Shown piece after piece: positions 31,981 to 40,116 of a stretch of 64,000 bases of DNA. The position numbers and the translations under genes are program-made. Each line of letters begins with the position of its first letter. Position 1 is the first letter of the stretch. The stretch lies in contig NZ_JAINVV010000007.1 of the NCBI RefSeq assembly GCF_019880585.1, positions 124,001-188,000 of the forward strand, read 5' to 3'. Source of the stretch: Sphingomonas colocasiae. Lineage in GTDB: Bacteria; Pseudomonadota; Alphaproteobacteria; Sphingomonadales; Sphingomonadaceae. Below the pieces are notes generated by a model. That model had not been told where the DNA came from. It worked only from the letters and a program-made list of their open reading frames with translations, and ran no database searches.

Positions 31981-32955
31981 TCAGCCCCCAATCAACCGGT
32001 TCCGCAGCACCCCAATCCCCTCGACCTCCAGCTCCACGACATCCCCGTCATCCAAGAATGTCAGGCTCTCATAGCCGCACCCATCCGGCACCGTGCCCAG
32101 CGCGATCAGGTCGCCGGGGTGGAGGGTTTCGTCGCGGGAGATGTAGGCGATGGTGTCCCTGATCGAGTGCTGGCCACCACCGGAGGTGGTGCGCACGCGT
32201 TCCTCGCCGTTCACGCGGGCGATCATGGTCAGGTTTTCGGGGTCGGCGATCTCGTCGGCGGTGACGATGCAGGGGCCGATCGCGTTGCCGGTGTCGAAAT
32301 CCTTGCCCTTGGCGGGGCCGAAGCGGAACTGGGTTTCGCGCGATTGCAGATCCCGCGCGCTGAAATCGTTGAAGATGGTATAGCCGAACACCGCATCCAG
32401 CGCGGTTTCGGGCGTCAGGTTCTTGGCCGGGCCGCCGATCACCACCGCCAGTTCCAGCTCGTAATCCATCAGCTTTGCCGCACTCGGGCGGATCACATCG
32501 GCATCGGGGCCGATCACGCTCATCGGGTTGCCCTTGTAATAGAGCGGCTGATCGTACCAGACCTGGGGGATATTATAGAGGCCGGCGGCGCGAAAGCCCG
32601 CCAGCGTGGCGGCGGGATCGGCGGTGGCGCGCGCGCGCAGCTCCATCGCGGCGGCGATCGCCTGGCTCACATGGCGTTCGTAATTGCCGCAATCGCGGAT
32701 CTGGGTGGGGCGCGGCAGCGGCGAGAGCAGGCGCACGGTTTCGCGCGCGCGCCATTCCGCCTCCGGGGCCGATTGCAGTAAGTCGGCGATCCGGTTCAGG
32801 CCGATCCTGCCCGCGGCGATCACCGCGATCATATCGTCCAGCACCGGACCGCCGTCGCGCGCCGTCGCGGCGGCTATGTCGAGGATCAGATCGCCATCCG
32901 CCAGCACGCCCGGCCGGGCCCGGCCCTGGCCATCGAGGAACGTCACCAGCTTCAT
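31981..32955 (-). CDS. Fumarylacetoacetate hydrolase family protein (last gene of second aromatic operon)
   Basis: A 324-residue FAH-fold enzyme. The metal site is visible as Glu-x-Glu in MDYELELAVVIGG and Asp in YTIFNDFSARDLQ, with the typical GPCIVTADEI and LHPGDLIALGTVPDG segments. Such enzymes hydrolyse carbon-carbon bonds in acylpyruvate-type ring-cleavage products. The N-terminal 100 residues (VTFLDGQGRARPGVLADGDL) are the usual FAH cap. It follows the flavoprotein hydroxylase after 26 bp. A second, different FAH protein sits earlier in the same operon, so each may take a separate step. Confidence 0.88.
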   Translation of the reverse strand: MKLVTFLDGQGRARPGVLADGDLILDIAAATARDGGPVLDDMIAVIAAGRIGLNRIADLLQSAPEAEWRARETVRLLSPLPRPTQIRDCGNYERHVSQAIAAAMELRARATADPAATLAGFRAAGLYNIPQVWYDQPLYYKGNPMSVIGPDADVIRPSAAKLMDYELELAVVIGGPAKNLTPETALDAVFGYTIFNDFSARDLQSRETQFRFGPAKGKDFDTGNAIGPCIVTADEIADPENLTMIARVNGEERVRTTSGGGQHSIRDTIAYISRDETLHPGDLIALGTVPDGCGYESLTFLDDGDVVELEVEGIGVLRNRLIGG

Positions 32956-32981
32956 CGCGATCTCTCCAGTCTTGTTGGCTT

Positions 32982-34619
32982 TCAGGCGCCCCGGATCTTG
33001 CCGACGAGCCCGTCGACATCGTCCGGCAGCGCATCACCGCGCCAGGCCACGTGCAGGTCCGGCCGCGAGAGCAGCAGGGCGTGGCGATAGACGCCGGTGC
33101 GCTCGTCCTCCGCCACGTCGATGATCTCCAGCGGCACGCCCGCCTCCGCCGCCGCGATCTGCAGCGGCAGCACGTCCACCGCCGGATCGAAGCGCATCAG
33201 CGTATAGTCCGCGCCGAAATCGTCATAGGCGGAACGGCCGTTGGTCCGCCAGAAATGCGGGGTGCGGCAGCCCGGCACGGTGGAGGGCTGGAAACCCGCC
33301 ATCGAATAGCCCGGCGCCTGTTCGCCGTCATAGGTGATCAGCGGCGATTTCGGGTAGAAATAGCCGAAATTGAGGCCCCCGCAGCAATATTGCTGGACGT
33401 TCAGGTCATAGACGCGCTTGCCCATGCCCGCGCGCGCCTCCGCGCCCGCATCGTCATCCTGCTCCACTTCCGCCGGCACTTCGCGGCGATGCGCCATCGC
33501 GCTGATCGCGTGGTTCATCGCGAAGTGGGAAACCTGTTCGGTGATCGGCAGGCGCTCCGCCTCATAGGCGTCGAGCAGATGCGCGCCGCCCCAGCCGTTG
33601 AGCGTGCCGGCGAGCAGCCAGGCAAGGTTCATCGCGTCGGCGATGCCCGCGTTCATGCCATATCCGGCATAGGGCACCCACAGATGCGCGCTGTCTCCGC
33701 AGATGAAGATGCGGCGATCGCGGAACTTGTCCGCCACCAGACGGCGGCCGATCCAGTCCTCCTTGCTGATGATCTCATATTCGAAATCGTCGCCCACACC
33801 CAGGATCGTGCGGATCGCGGCGTCGCGGTCGATCGCGTCGAAATCCTCCTCATGCTCGTAGAGGTAGCAATGGATCAGCCAGTTCTCCTTGCCGTCGATC
33901 GCCACGGTGTTGCCCGAGCGGCGCGGATTGAGCGACAGGTTCATCCAGCCCGGCCGCCCCTGCATCATGCTGAGCAGTTTCGGCGCGCGGATATAGGTGG
34001 ATTGCACGCGCTGGACGACGGGGTCGCCCGAAAGCTTCGCGCCGATGATGTTGCGCACCAGCGATCGCCCACCGTCGCACCCGATCAGATAGGGCGCGGC
34101 CAGCGTCATCGTCTCGCCACTGTCCAGGTTGCGCGCGGTGGCGGTGACGCCGTCTTCGTCCTGCGCCGCCTCCACCAGTTCGGTGCGGTTGTGGATGGTG
34201 ATCAGCGGATGCGCTTCGGCATGCGCGAAGATGATCGGCTCCAGATAGATCTGGTTGATCCGGTGCGGCGGCTCGGCGGTGGGCCACCATGTGTCCGGCC
34301 CGTCGAAATCGGTCCAGCGTTCGGCGCGCGCGGGGATGGGGATGCGCGTGATCTCGTGCCCCTGCGTCACCGTGGTGCGATAGACGCAGTCATTGGGGTA
34401 ATCCGCCGGCAGCCCGGCATCGCGCACATCGTTGGCGATGCCCAGGCGGCGGAACGCCTCCATCGTGCGCGATGCGACATGGTTGCACTTCACGCTCGGC
34501 GGCTCGCCCGCCTCGCGCCGTTCCAGCACGGTCGAGCTGATGCCGCGCCGCGCGAGATCGAGCGCGAGCACGAGGCCGACCGGGCCGGCGCCCGAGATGA
34601 TCACCGAACGCGCGCTCAT
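32982..34619 (-). CDS. FAD-dependent aromatic hydroxylase (MhpA/PheA type)
   Basis: A 545-residue class A flavoprotein monooxygenase. It shows the N-terminal FAD motif GAGPVG (residues 10-15), the DG motif in YLIGCDGGRSLVRN, and the second FAD motif with CGDSAHLWVPYAGYGMNAG. The C-terminal about 150 residues match the thioredoxin-like domain of phenol and 3-(3-hydroxyphenyl)propionate hydroxylases. It should hydroxylate a phenolic ring using NAD(P)H and O2, producing a catechol for the adjacent dioxygenase. Start MSARSVIISGAGPV; it overlaps the dioxygenase stop codon (ATGA). The ring substrate is unknown. Confidence 0.88.
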   Translation of the reverse strand: MSARSVIISGAGPVGLVLALDLARRGISSTVLERREAGEPPSVKCNHVASRTMEAFRRLGIANDVRDAGLPADYPNDCVYRTTVTQGHEITRIPIPARAERWTDFDGPDTWWPTAEPPHRINQIYLEPIIFAHAEAHPLITIHNRTELVEAAQDEDGVTATARNLDSGETMTLAAPYLIGCDGGRSLVRNIIGAKLSGDPVVQRVQSTYIRAPKLLSMMQGRPGWMNLSLNPRRSGNTVAIDGKENWLIHCYLYEHEEDFDAIDRDAAIRTILGVGDDFEYEIISKEDWIGRRLVADKFRDRRIFICGDSAHLWVPYAGYGMNAGIADAMNLAWLLAGTLNGWGGAHLLDAYEAERLPITEQVSHFAMNHAISAMAHRREVPAEVEQDDDAGAEARAGMGKRVYDLNVQQYCCGGLNFGYFYPKSPLITYDGEQAPGYSMAGFQPSTVPGCRTPHFWRTNGRSAYDDFGADYTLMRFDPAVDVLPLQIAAAEAGVPLEIIDVAEDERTGVYRHALLLSRPDLHVAWRGDALPDDVDGLVGKIRGA

Positions 34620-35635
34620 TGCCACGCCACGAATGCGCAGGAGGAACCGGTGCCGCCCTCGGTGCGGTAGAGCTTCTGGTAATCGATCACGGACATGGAA
34701 AGGCCGGCTTCCTTCATCGCGGCGGATGTGGCGATCCAGCTCTTGCACTCGGACGTGCCGGCCATCAGCTCGTTCTGCGGAATGGTCGACAGCGCCTGTT
34801 CGTCGTCGCGCGCCAGCGCGTCGAGGAACCAGCGGTCCCAGCTTTCGTCCACCACGAAATGGGTGAGCCCGCCGGTGGTGATCACCGCGACGCGCAGATC
34901 CTGATCCCAGGATTCGATCGCCCGCGCCACCGCGCCGCCGAACTTGTAGCAGCGCCGGGCGGAGGGGCTGTTGTCATAATACCAGCAATTCACGTCCACC
35001 GGCACATTGGGCTTCACATGATCGCGCAGCACGTTCTTGTAGAGGAAGCCATAGGCGTGCGGCAGGCCGTAAAGCAGCGACTTGTCGTTGGTGACGGTCG
35101 GCTTCTCGTGGCAGAGCGTGACGTCGAAATCCTCGTCCGCCAGGCTGCGCGCGATATGCCTGCCCAGCGCGCGCTGTCCGGGAAAGCTCACGCGCTCGCT
35201 GGGCAGATGGCCGTGGTCCGAAATCTCGATGCCGACGGGAAGCCGGGCGTTCTGCTCGGCGGTGCGCGGCAGGTTGGGCAGCTCGTCCGCGCCGATCACC
35301 GCGAAGGCGGGCACGATGTCCGAAAAGAACTCATGCTGGTCGTTGCCGATCATCACGACGACATCGACGTTCGCCGCCACGAACATCTCGTGCAACCGGT
35401 CGATCGCGGCGAAGCTCGCCTCCAGCGCCGCGCGGCGGGTGGCGAGATCGAGCAGGTCGCCGATCCCGTCCTCCGCGCGCGCCGCCTCCAGCTCGGCATA
35501 GGGGAGCTTCTTCCCCTTGTACCAGAGCGGGATGCCGTCGGCGCGATCGCGCGCGCCCCGGATATCCCAGTCCTCCGCAAGGGTATGGAGCTGCGGCGTG
35601 TGCGCGCAGCCGATACCGAGCACGATCTTGGCCAC
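34616..35635 (-). CDS. Class III extradiol dioxygenase (LigB superfamily, DesZ/gallate-dioxygenase-like)
   Basis: A 339-residue LigB-type dioxygenase. It begins MAKIVLGIGCAHTPQLHTLA with candidate Fe ligand His12. Further motifs are VVVMIGNDQHEFFSDIVPAF, LCHEKPTVTNDKSLLYGL and ITTGGLTHFVVDESWD. The MAKIVLGIG start is what I associate with the 3-O-methylgallate and gallate dioxygenase branch, but identity cannot be judged here. No separate LigA subunit is adjacent. It lies between the FAH gene (22 bp upstream) and the hydroxylase (ATGA overlap). It would open the ring of the dihydroxylated product of the hydroxylase. Confidence 0.86.
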   Translation of the reverse strand: MAKIVLGIGCAHTPQLHTLAEDWDIRGARDRADGIPLWYKGKKLPYAELEAARAEDGIGDLLDLATRRAALEASFAAIDRLHEMFVAANVDVVVMIGNDQHEFFSDIVPAFAVIGADELPNLPRTAEQNARLPVGIEISDHGHLPSERVSFPGQRALGRHIARSLADEDFDVTLCHEKPTVTNDKSLLYGLPHAYGFLYKNVLRDHVKPNVPVDVNCWYYDNSPSARRCYKFGGAVARAIESWDQDLRVAVITTGGLTHFVVDESWDRWFLDALARDDEQALSTIPQNELMAGTSECKSWIATSAAMKEAGLSMSVIDYQKLYRTEGGTGSSCAFVAWQ

Positions 35636-35657
35636 TTCGTCCCTCCCGTCCGGTGCG

Positions 35658-36620
35658 TCAGGGGATCATGCGGATGCGGTTGGACAGGCGACCGAGCCCG
35701 TCGATCTCCACATCGGTGACCTTGCCGTCATACAGGTTCAGATAGGTGCCGATATTGCCGCGCGGGAATTTCGGCGTGCCCTTCGACGCGGTGCCGGTGT
35801 GGATGCAGTCGCCCGGCTCCATCGTGAACCACTTGCTGGCTTCGGAGATCACGCGCTCCACGGGGAAGAAATAATTGCCCGTGCTGTCGTCGGCATAGCA
35901 TTCGCCGTCGATATAGCCGCGCACGTTCAGCGCGTTGGGGTTGGGCACCTCGTCCTTGGTGGTGAGCCAGGGGCCCATCGCCGCGAACGTGTCCGCCGCC
36001 TTCGACTTGGAATGGTAGATGAAGAGCAGCCAGGTGTCCTCACCCTCGAACTTGGGGCGCCACGCGGTGTGGTGCGGCTTCACCACGTCCGCCGTCTGCT
36101 TCAGCGCGATCGAATCCTGGCCGAACTTCACGCCGCTGGCGGTGACGTCGTTGGTCAGCGTGTAGCCGAACACATAGTCCAGCGCCTCTTCCGGGGCGAT
36201 GTTCTTGGCGCGCTTGCCGAAGACGACGACGGGTTCGGGCTCGGGGATCGACTGGCCGTGATCGGCGAGCAGGTCGATCGTCTTGTTATGGCCGGTCAGC
36301 GCCGAACGCCCCTTGATGAAGAACATCGGCGCCGTCATCGGCTTCATGGCTTTTTCGTTGAGATTGTTGTTGTTGACCGCGCAGCCCAGAATCTTGGACG
36401 GGCGCGGATTGGGCGCCATCCAGTCGGGATTGCCCAGCTCGATCACGGGCAGCTTGCCGGCGAGCGCGGCGACGATCGCCTCGTTCGCCTGATCCAGGCC
36501 CTTGTCGCCCGCCTCGATCAGATCCTCCATCCATGCGAAATCGAGCGCGACCGCCGCTTCGTCGGCCACGCGCGCGATCACCGTCGGCTTGCCGTCGATC
36601 CTGATCGTACCAAGTTTCAT
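35658..36620 (-). CDS. Fumarylacetoacetate hydrolase family protein (second gene of operon)
   Basis: A 320-residue FAH-fold protein, distinct from the one at 31981. It begins MKLGTIRIDGKPTVIARVAD. The metal site is Glu-x-Glu in PEPEPVVVFGKRAKN and Asp in YTLTNDVTASG. The core has WLTTKDEVPNPNALN and MEPGDCIHTGTASKG. It may hydrolyse or isomerise the ring-cleavage product. A 49-bp gap separates it from the Rieske oxygenase upstream and 22 bp from the dioxygenase downstream, so the five genes form one operon. Confidence 0.87.
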   Translation of the reverse strand: MKLGTIRIDGKPTVIARVADEAAVALDFAWMEDLIEAGDKGLDQANEAIVAALAGKLPVIELGNPDWMAPNPRPSKILGCAVNNNNLNEKAMKPMTAPMFFIKGRSALTGHNKTIDLLADHGQSIPEPEPVVVFGKRAKNIAPEEALDYVFGYTLTNDVTASGVKFGQDSIALKQTADVVKPHHTAWRPKFEGEDTWLLFIYHSKSKAADTFAAMGPWLTTKDEVPNPNALNVRGYIDGECYADDSTGNYFFPVERVISEASKWFTMEPGDCIHTGTASKGTPKFPRGNIGTYLNLYDGKVTDVEIDGLGRLSNRIRMIP

Positions 36621-36669
36621 GTCGCTCTCCTGCTCAAATGCTCAAAGGGGTTCGGCGCCGGCGGCGCGG

Positions 36670-37953
36670 TTAGATCGTGTGTTCGGCGTCTTCGGGAATC
36701 ATGCCCATCGCGACCTGATATTCGCGCTTCACGGCCTCGGGCTGGCCCACCTGATGCTGGTAATCGGGGCGGTTCAGGCGGTATGCGAGCGCGTCGCCCA
36801 TCGCGCGGCTCTCCGCCAGGGTCATCGACGATGTGAACATCTCGCGGTGCTTGATCGGCAGCTCGACGCACATGTTGCGCTCGGGATCGCGGATCAGGCC
36901 CTTGGGGTCCTGCCCCTCGGCCACCAGTTGCATGTTCTTGTCGAAGCTGCGGCGCAGCATCGCGATGCCCAGGTCGCTCTGGCCCAGATGCTCCTCGGTG
37001 CGATCGGCGATCACGCCCTGCCCCACCCAGGCGACGATATCCTGGTTGAGCACATGGCTGGTGATCCAGTTGCCCTGATCGTCCTTCACCGGCCCCTTCC
37101 AATAGGGCACGCGCTGCTGGACATAGGGTTCGCGGTCCACGGGCACGCGGTGGAACATCCAGGTGATGCTCAGCGTGTTCTCGTCATCCACGGGGATGCG
37201 CCATTCGATATGGTCGCCCAGGAAGAAGGCGTTGGGCCACAGCGCGGTGGCGCCCACCGTCCAGTGCTGGTTGCTCTTGTCGGTATCCTCGCGGACGCGG
37301 CGATAGATATGGCCGAATTCGAACTCGTCGAACTTCAGCTCCAGATGCTTGGGGCCATAGCTGCCGTCGCCGAACAGCCGGGAAGACCAGTTGCGGTGCA
37401 TCCATTCGAAATGGACGGGATCCAGGCTGTTCTCCTGGCACTGGAACCAGTTGCACGGCACATCGGCATAGACGACCTGGCGAAAGCCGTTTTCCCAGGT
37501 GAAGGGTTCCCAATTGGGCACGAGCGGCGCGGGCTCCGGCCCCATATAGGCCCAGAGCATCCCCGCCTTTTCCTCGACGCGATAGGCCTTGGTGCGGATC
37601 TTGTCGCGGAAGCGCGCCTTGGGATTGGCAAGATCCTCGAAGGGCTGTTCCAGGCACTGGCCCGACGCGCCGAAGCACCAGCCATGATAGCTGCAACGGA
37701 TGCCGTCATCCTCGACGATGCCGTGCAGCATGTCGGCGCGGCGATGCGGGCATTGCCGGTCGATCAGGCCATAGCCGCCATTGCCGGACCGGAAGGCGAC
37801 AAGCTCCTCGCCCAGCAGCTTCACCGGCTTGATGCCCAGATCGTCGAGCTCGGCCGCCGCCGCGAACGGATGCCAGTAACGCCGCAGCAGCTCGCCCATG
37901 GGCGTTCCCGGTCCCACGCGCGTCAGCCGCTCATTCTGTGCCGGACTCGCCAT
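36670..37953 (-). CDS. Rieske non-haem iron aromatic oxygenase, large subunit
   Basis: A 427-residue ring-hydroxylating or O-demethylating oxygenase of the phthalate-dioxygenase-like group. Rieske cluster ligands are Cys68/His70 (CPHRR) and Cys87/His90 (CSYHGW). The mononuclear iron site is Asp178-x-x-His181-x4-His186 (DPVHFEWMH). No small subunit, ferredoxin or reductase gene is nearby, so electrons must come from a partner encoded elsewhere. I chose the ATG at 37953, preceded by GGAGAGG; an in-frame start at 38013 is possible. It is the first gene of the operon and divergent from an IclR gene. It probably begins degradation of an ether-linked or carboxylated aromatic compound. Confidence 0.88.
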   Translation of the reverse strand: MASPAQNERLTRVGPGTPMGELLRRYWHPFAAAAELDDLGIKPVKLLGEELVAFRSGNGGYGLIDRQCPHRRADMLHGIVEDDGIRCSYHGWCFGASGQCLEQPFEDLANPKARFRDKIRTKAYRVEEKAGMLWAYMGPEPAPLVPNWEPFTWENGFRQVVYADVPCNWFQCQENSLDPVHFEWMHRNWSSRLFGDGSYGPKHLELKFDEFEFGHIYRRVREDTDKSNQHWTVGATALWPNAFFLGDHIEWRIPVDDENTLSITWMFHRVPVDREPYVQQRVPYWKGPVKDDQGNWITSHVLNQDIVAWVGQGVIADRTEEHLGQSDLGIAMLRRSFDKNMQLVAEGQDPKGLIRDPERNMCVELPIKHREMFTSSMTLAESRAMGDALAYRLNRPDYQHQVGQPEAVKREYQVAMGMIPEDAEHTI

Positions 37954-38012
37954 TGCGGCGCCTCTCCAAACTGCCGATGTTTCGGGGGTTTCGCTATCGG
38001 CGTGTCTCGACA

Positions 38013-38052
38013 TGCGCAACAACAGCGTCCATATGTTGCACTATGCGCGACA
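38013..38052. promoter_or_regulatory. Candidate IclR operator between Rieske and IclR genes
   Basis: Two near-identical direct repeats, TGCGCAACA and TGCGCGACA, flank CCATATGTTGCAC. CAACA-12 bases-TGTTG forms an inverted repeat inside. The location between divergent regulator and operon fits an IclR binding site. Confidence 0.45.
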
Positions 38053-38065
38053 AATGGAGGGCCGG

Positions 38066-38887
38066 ATGAGCGATCGGGATCTGCGGCGGCAATCGCCGAC
38101 CATCGGGCTGGGCAATATCGAATCGGTCGCCACCGCCGCCAACATCATCGACCTGCTGGCGGAGCGCGGATCGAAGGTGAGCGTGCAGGACGTGGCGGAC
38201 ATATTGGGCATCACCAAATCCCGCGCGTCGCGGCACCTGACCAATCTGGAGGAGCTGGGGCTGGTCGGCCGCCAGGGCAGCCGGGGCTATGAACTGGGCT
38301 GGCGGCTGATGCGCTGGGGGCAGATCGCCGCGCGGCGCATGGATATCGGCATGGTGCTCGACGAGCATCTGACCGCGCTGGGGCGCGAGACGCAATTGAC
38401 CGTGCTGCTCTGCACCCCGGCCGATGGCGACGCCGTGGTCGTCCGCACCATTCCCGCGCCCCAGGCGATCCATATCAATGTCGAGCCCGGCCTTGTCCTC
38501 GGCCTGCCCGATTCACCCTCCGCCCGGATCGTCTTCGCCTTTCTGCCGAAGGAGGCGCGCGAGGCGCGGCTGGAACATCTCTGCACGCGCGAGGCGAGCT
38601 TCCGCATCGGCGACCGCGCCGAATTCATGGAGCAGGTGAGCAAGATCCAGCGCGACTATTATTGCTGGACGCGCGACAAGTTCAATCTCGGCCATGGCGC
38701 GCTCGCCGCCCCCGTCTTCGACCAGGGCGAGAATCTCTCGGCCGTCGTCACGCTGATGGTGCCGCGCGGCGACCTCGCCGAACACGGCCCCTCGCGCGCG
38801 ATGCTGCAATCGCTGATCCGCTGCTGCGCGCAATCCTCGCGCCGGCTGGGCTCGCGGTTGCAATATCCGGGGGTTTCGGCGGGGTGA
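38066..38887 (+). CDS. IclR-family transcriptional regulator
   Basis: A 273-residue IclR protein. The N-terminal winged helix (about 18-80) shows LAERGSKVSVQDVADILGIT and KSRASRHLTNLEELGLVGR. The C-terminal effector domain (about 100-260) includes LTVLLCTPADGDAVVVRTIP, HINVEPGLVLGLPDSPSARI and LAAPVFDQGENLSAVVTLM. IclR regulators often activate aromatic catabolism in response to the substrate. GGAGGG lies just before the ATG at 38066. It is divergent from the Rieske operon and is its probable regulator. A second IclR gene lies 185 bp further on the opposite strand. Confidence 0.9.
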   Translation: MSDRDLRRQSPTIGLGNIESVATAANIIDLLAERGSKVSVQDVADILGITKSRASRHLTNLEELGLVGRQGSRGYELGWRLMRWGQIAARRMDIGMVLDEHLTALGRETQLTVLLCTPADGDAVVVRTIPAPQAIHINVEPGLVLGLPDSPSARIVFAFLPKEAREARLEHLCTREASFRIGDRAEFMEQVSKIQRDYYCWTRDKFNLGHGALAAPVFDQGENLSAVVTLMVPRGDLAEHGPSRAMLQSLIRCCAQSSRRLGSRLQYPGVSAG

Positions 38888-38960
38888 TGGGTGCGTGGGA
38901 CTGCCCCCGTCACTCCGCAAGGCCCATCAGATTTGCCCAGCCGTCGTTCACCCCCTCCCT

Positions 38961-39051
38961 TGTCATCCCCGCGCACGCGGGGATCCAGCTTTTCCGTGAA
39001 GCGTCAGGAAAAAGAAGAAGAAGCTGGATCCCCGCATGCGCGAGGATGACA
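38961..39051. repeat. Family A repeat between two IclR genes
   Basis: The left arm TGTCATCCCCGCGCACGCGG is matched on the right by GCATGCGCGAGGATGACA (one arm mutated). The loop contains CAGCTTTTCCGTGAAGCGTC and short GAA repeats. More GAA triplets follow at 39051-39063, inside the 3' end of the IclR gene on the minus strand. Confidence 0.85.
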
Positions 39052-39071
39052 GAAGAAGAAGAAGCCCCCGC

Positions 39072-39830
39072 TTATTCCACCGCCGGCATCAGCGGCGAAA
39101 CCGCGCCTTCCGCATAGTCGTTCTGCAATTGCAGCGCCGCATGCCGCACCTGATCGAGCAGCGCCTCCTCGGGCTCCGGCATCAGCAGCGAGGATGACAG
39201 GATCAGCCCGATCGAGCACGCGATCAGCCCGTCGGGCTCGAACACCGGCGCGGCGATGCCGCCCAGGCCGGTGCCGTGCGGATTGGCTTCATAGTCCAGC
39301 CCGTGGCGGCGCAGATTGCCCTCCACCCGCACCGGCTTCGGCTTCTTGCCCTCGAAATAATAGATCAGCCGCGCCGCCGGCGATGTCGGCAGCGTCAGCA
39401 GCATGCCGGGATGGATCATGATCCCCGGCTCGAACTGGTTGTTGACCGAGGCGACGACCATCGCGCCCCCGCGCGAGGGGATGGCGAGCAGCGCGGTATG
39501 GCCGGTTCCGGCGAACAGATCCTGCAGATAGGGCTGGGCGAGCTGGACGATATTGCTGCGATAGACCGCCGCGCGCCCGAATTTGAGCAGCTTGCGGCCG
39601 AACACATAGCCCTCGCCCTCGCGCGCGCGATCGACCAGCCCCAGTTGCGTCAGTGTCTGCAGGTGGCGGGATACGCGCGCCTTGGTCATGCCCAGCCGGC
39701 GCGCCAGATCGGATACGCGGACGGGCGCCGACGCCTCGGTCAGCGAATCCAGGATCTGCACCGCGACCTCGACGCTCTTTACGCGCGCGGACGACGCATC
39801 GTCGGCCCTGTCATCCAACTCTTCGCTCAT
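39072..39830 (-). CDS. IclR-family transcriptional regulator (second)
   Basis: A 252-residue IclR protein with winged helix (about 15-75: DSLTEASAPVRVSDLARRLG, TKARVSRHLQTLTQLGLV) and effector domain (YLQDLFAGTGHTALLAIPSR; HPGMLLTLPTSPAARLIYYF; GLGGIAAPVFEPDGLIACS). It is clearly different from the other IclR protein, so the pair is not a recent duplication. It lies between the IclR/Rieske pair and the TonB receptor and could control the receptor gene. The start MSEELDDRADDASSARVKSV is the first ATG of the frame. Family A repeats lie on both sides. Confidence 0.9.
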   Translation of the reverse strand: MSEELDDRADDASSARVKSVEVAVQILDSLTEASAPVRVSDLARRLGMTKARVSRHLQTLTQLGLVDRAREGEGYVFGRKLLKFGRAAVYRSNIVQLAQPYLQDLFAGTGHTALLAIPSRGGAMVVASVNNQFEPGIMIHPGMLLTLPTSPAARLIYYFEGKKPKPVRVEGNLRRHGLDYEANPHGTGLGGIAAPVFEPDGLIACSIGLILSSSLLMPEPEEALLDQVRHAALQLQNDYAEGAVSPLMPAVE

Positions 39831-39925
39831 CCTTCACCCTAGCATGCCGTCGCGACACGGCGGAAGCGCCATTGCGATTGCAAAGCCGGCCAATGTCCCA
39901 ACCGTCATGCCATCCTTTCCCACCT

Positions 39926-40017
39926 TGTCATCCCCGCGAAAGCGGGGATCCAGCTTTTCCGTGAAGCGTCAGGAAAAAGAAGAAGAAGCTGGATCCCCGC
40001 TTTCGCGGGGATGACAG
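39926..40017. repeat. Family A repeat upstream of the second IclR gene
   Basis: This copy is almost perfect: TGTCATCCCCGCGAAAGCGG on the left and GCTTTCGCGGGGATGACA on the right. The same TTTTCCGTGAAGCGTCAGG loop with GAA triplets as in the copy at 38961 is present, so these two copies are close relatives. Confidence 0.88.
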
Positions 40018-40060
40018 GAAGATGTGGCGGCAGGAAGCAAAGTCCGTCTCTCCCACACAC

Positions 40061-40095
40061 AAAAAAGGGCGGGATCCGGAAACCGGATCCCGCCC
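40061..40095 (-). terminator. Rho-independent terminator of the TonB receptor gene
   Basis: On the minus strand a 13-bp perfect stem GGGCGGGATCCGG-ttt-CCGGATCCCGCCC is followed by TTTTTT. It lies 22 bases after the stop codon. Confidence 0.93.
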
Positions 40096-40116
40096 CGGGG
40101 GTGAACCCGTGTCGGC

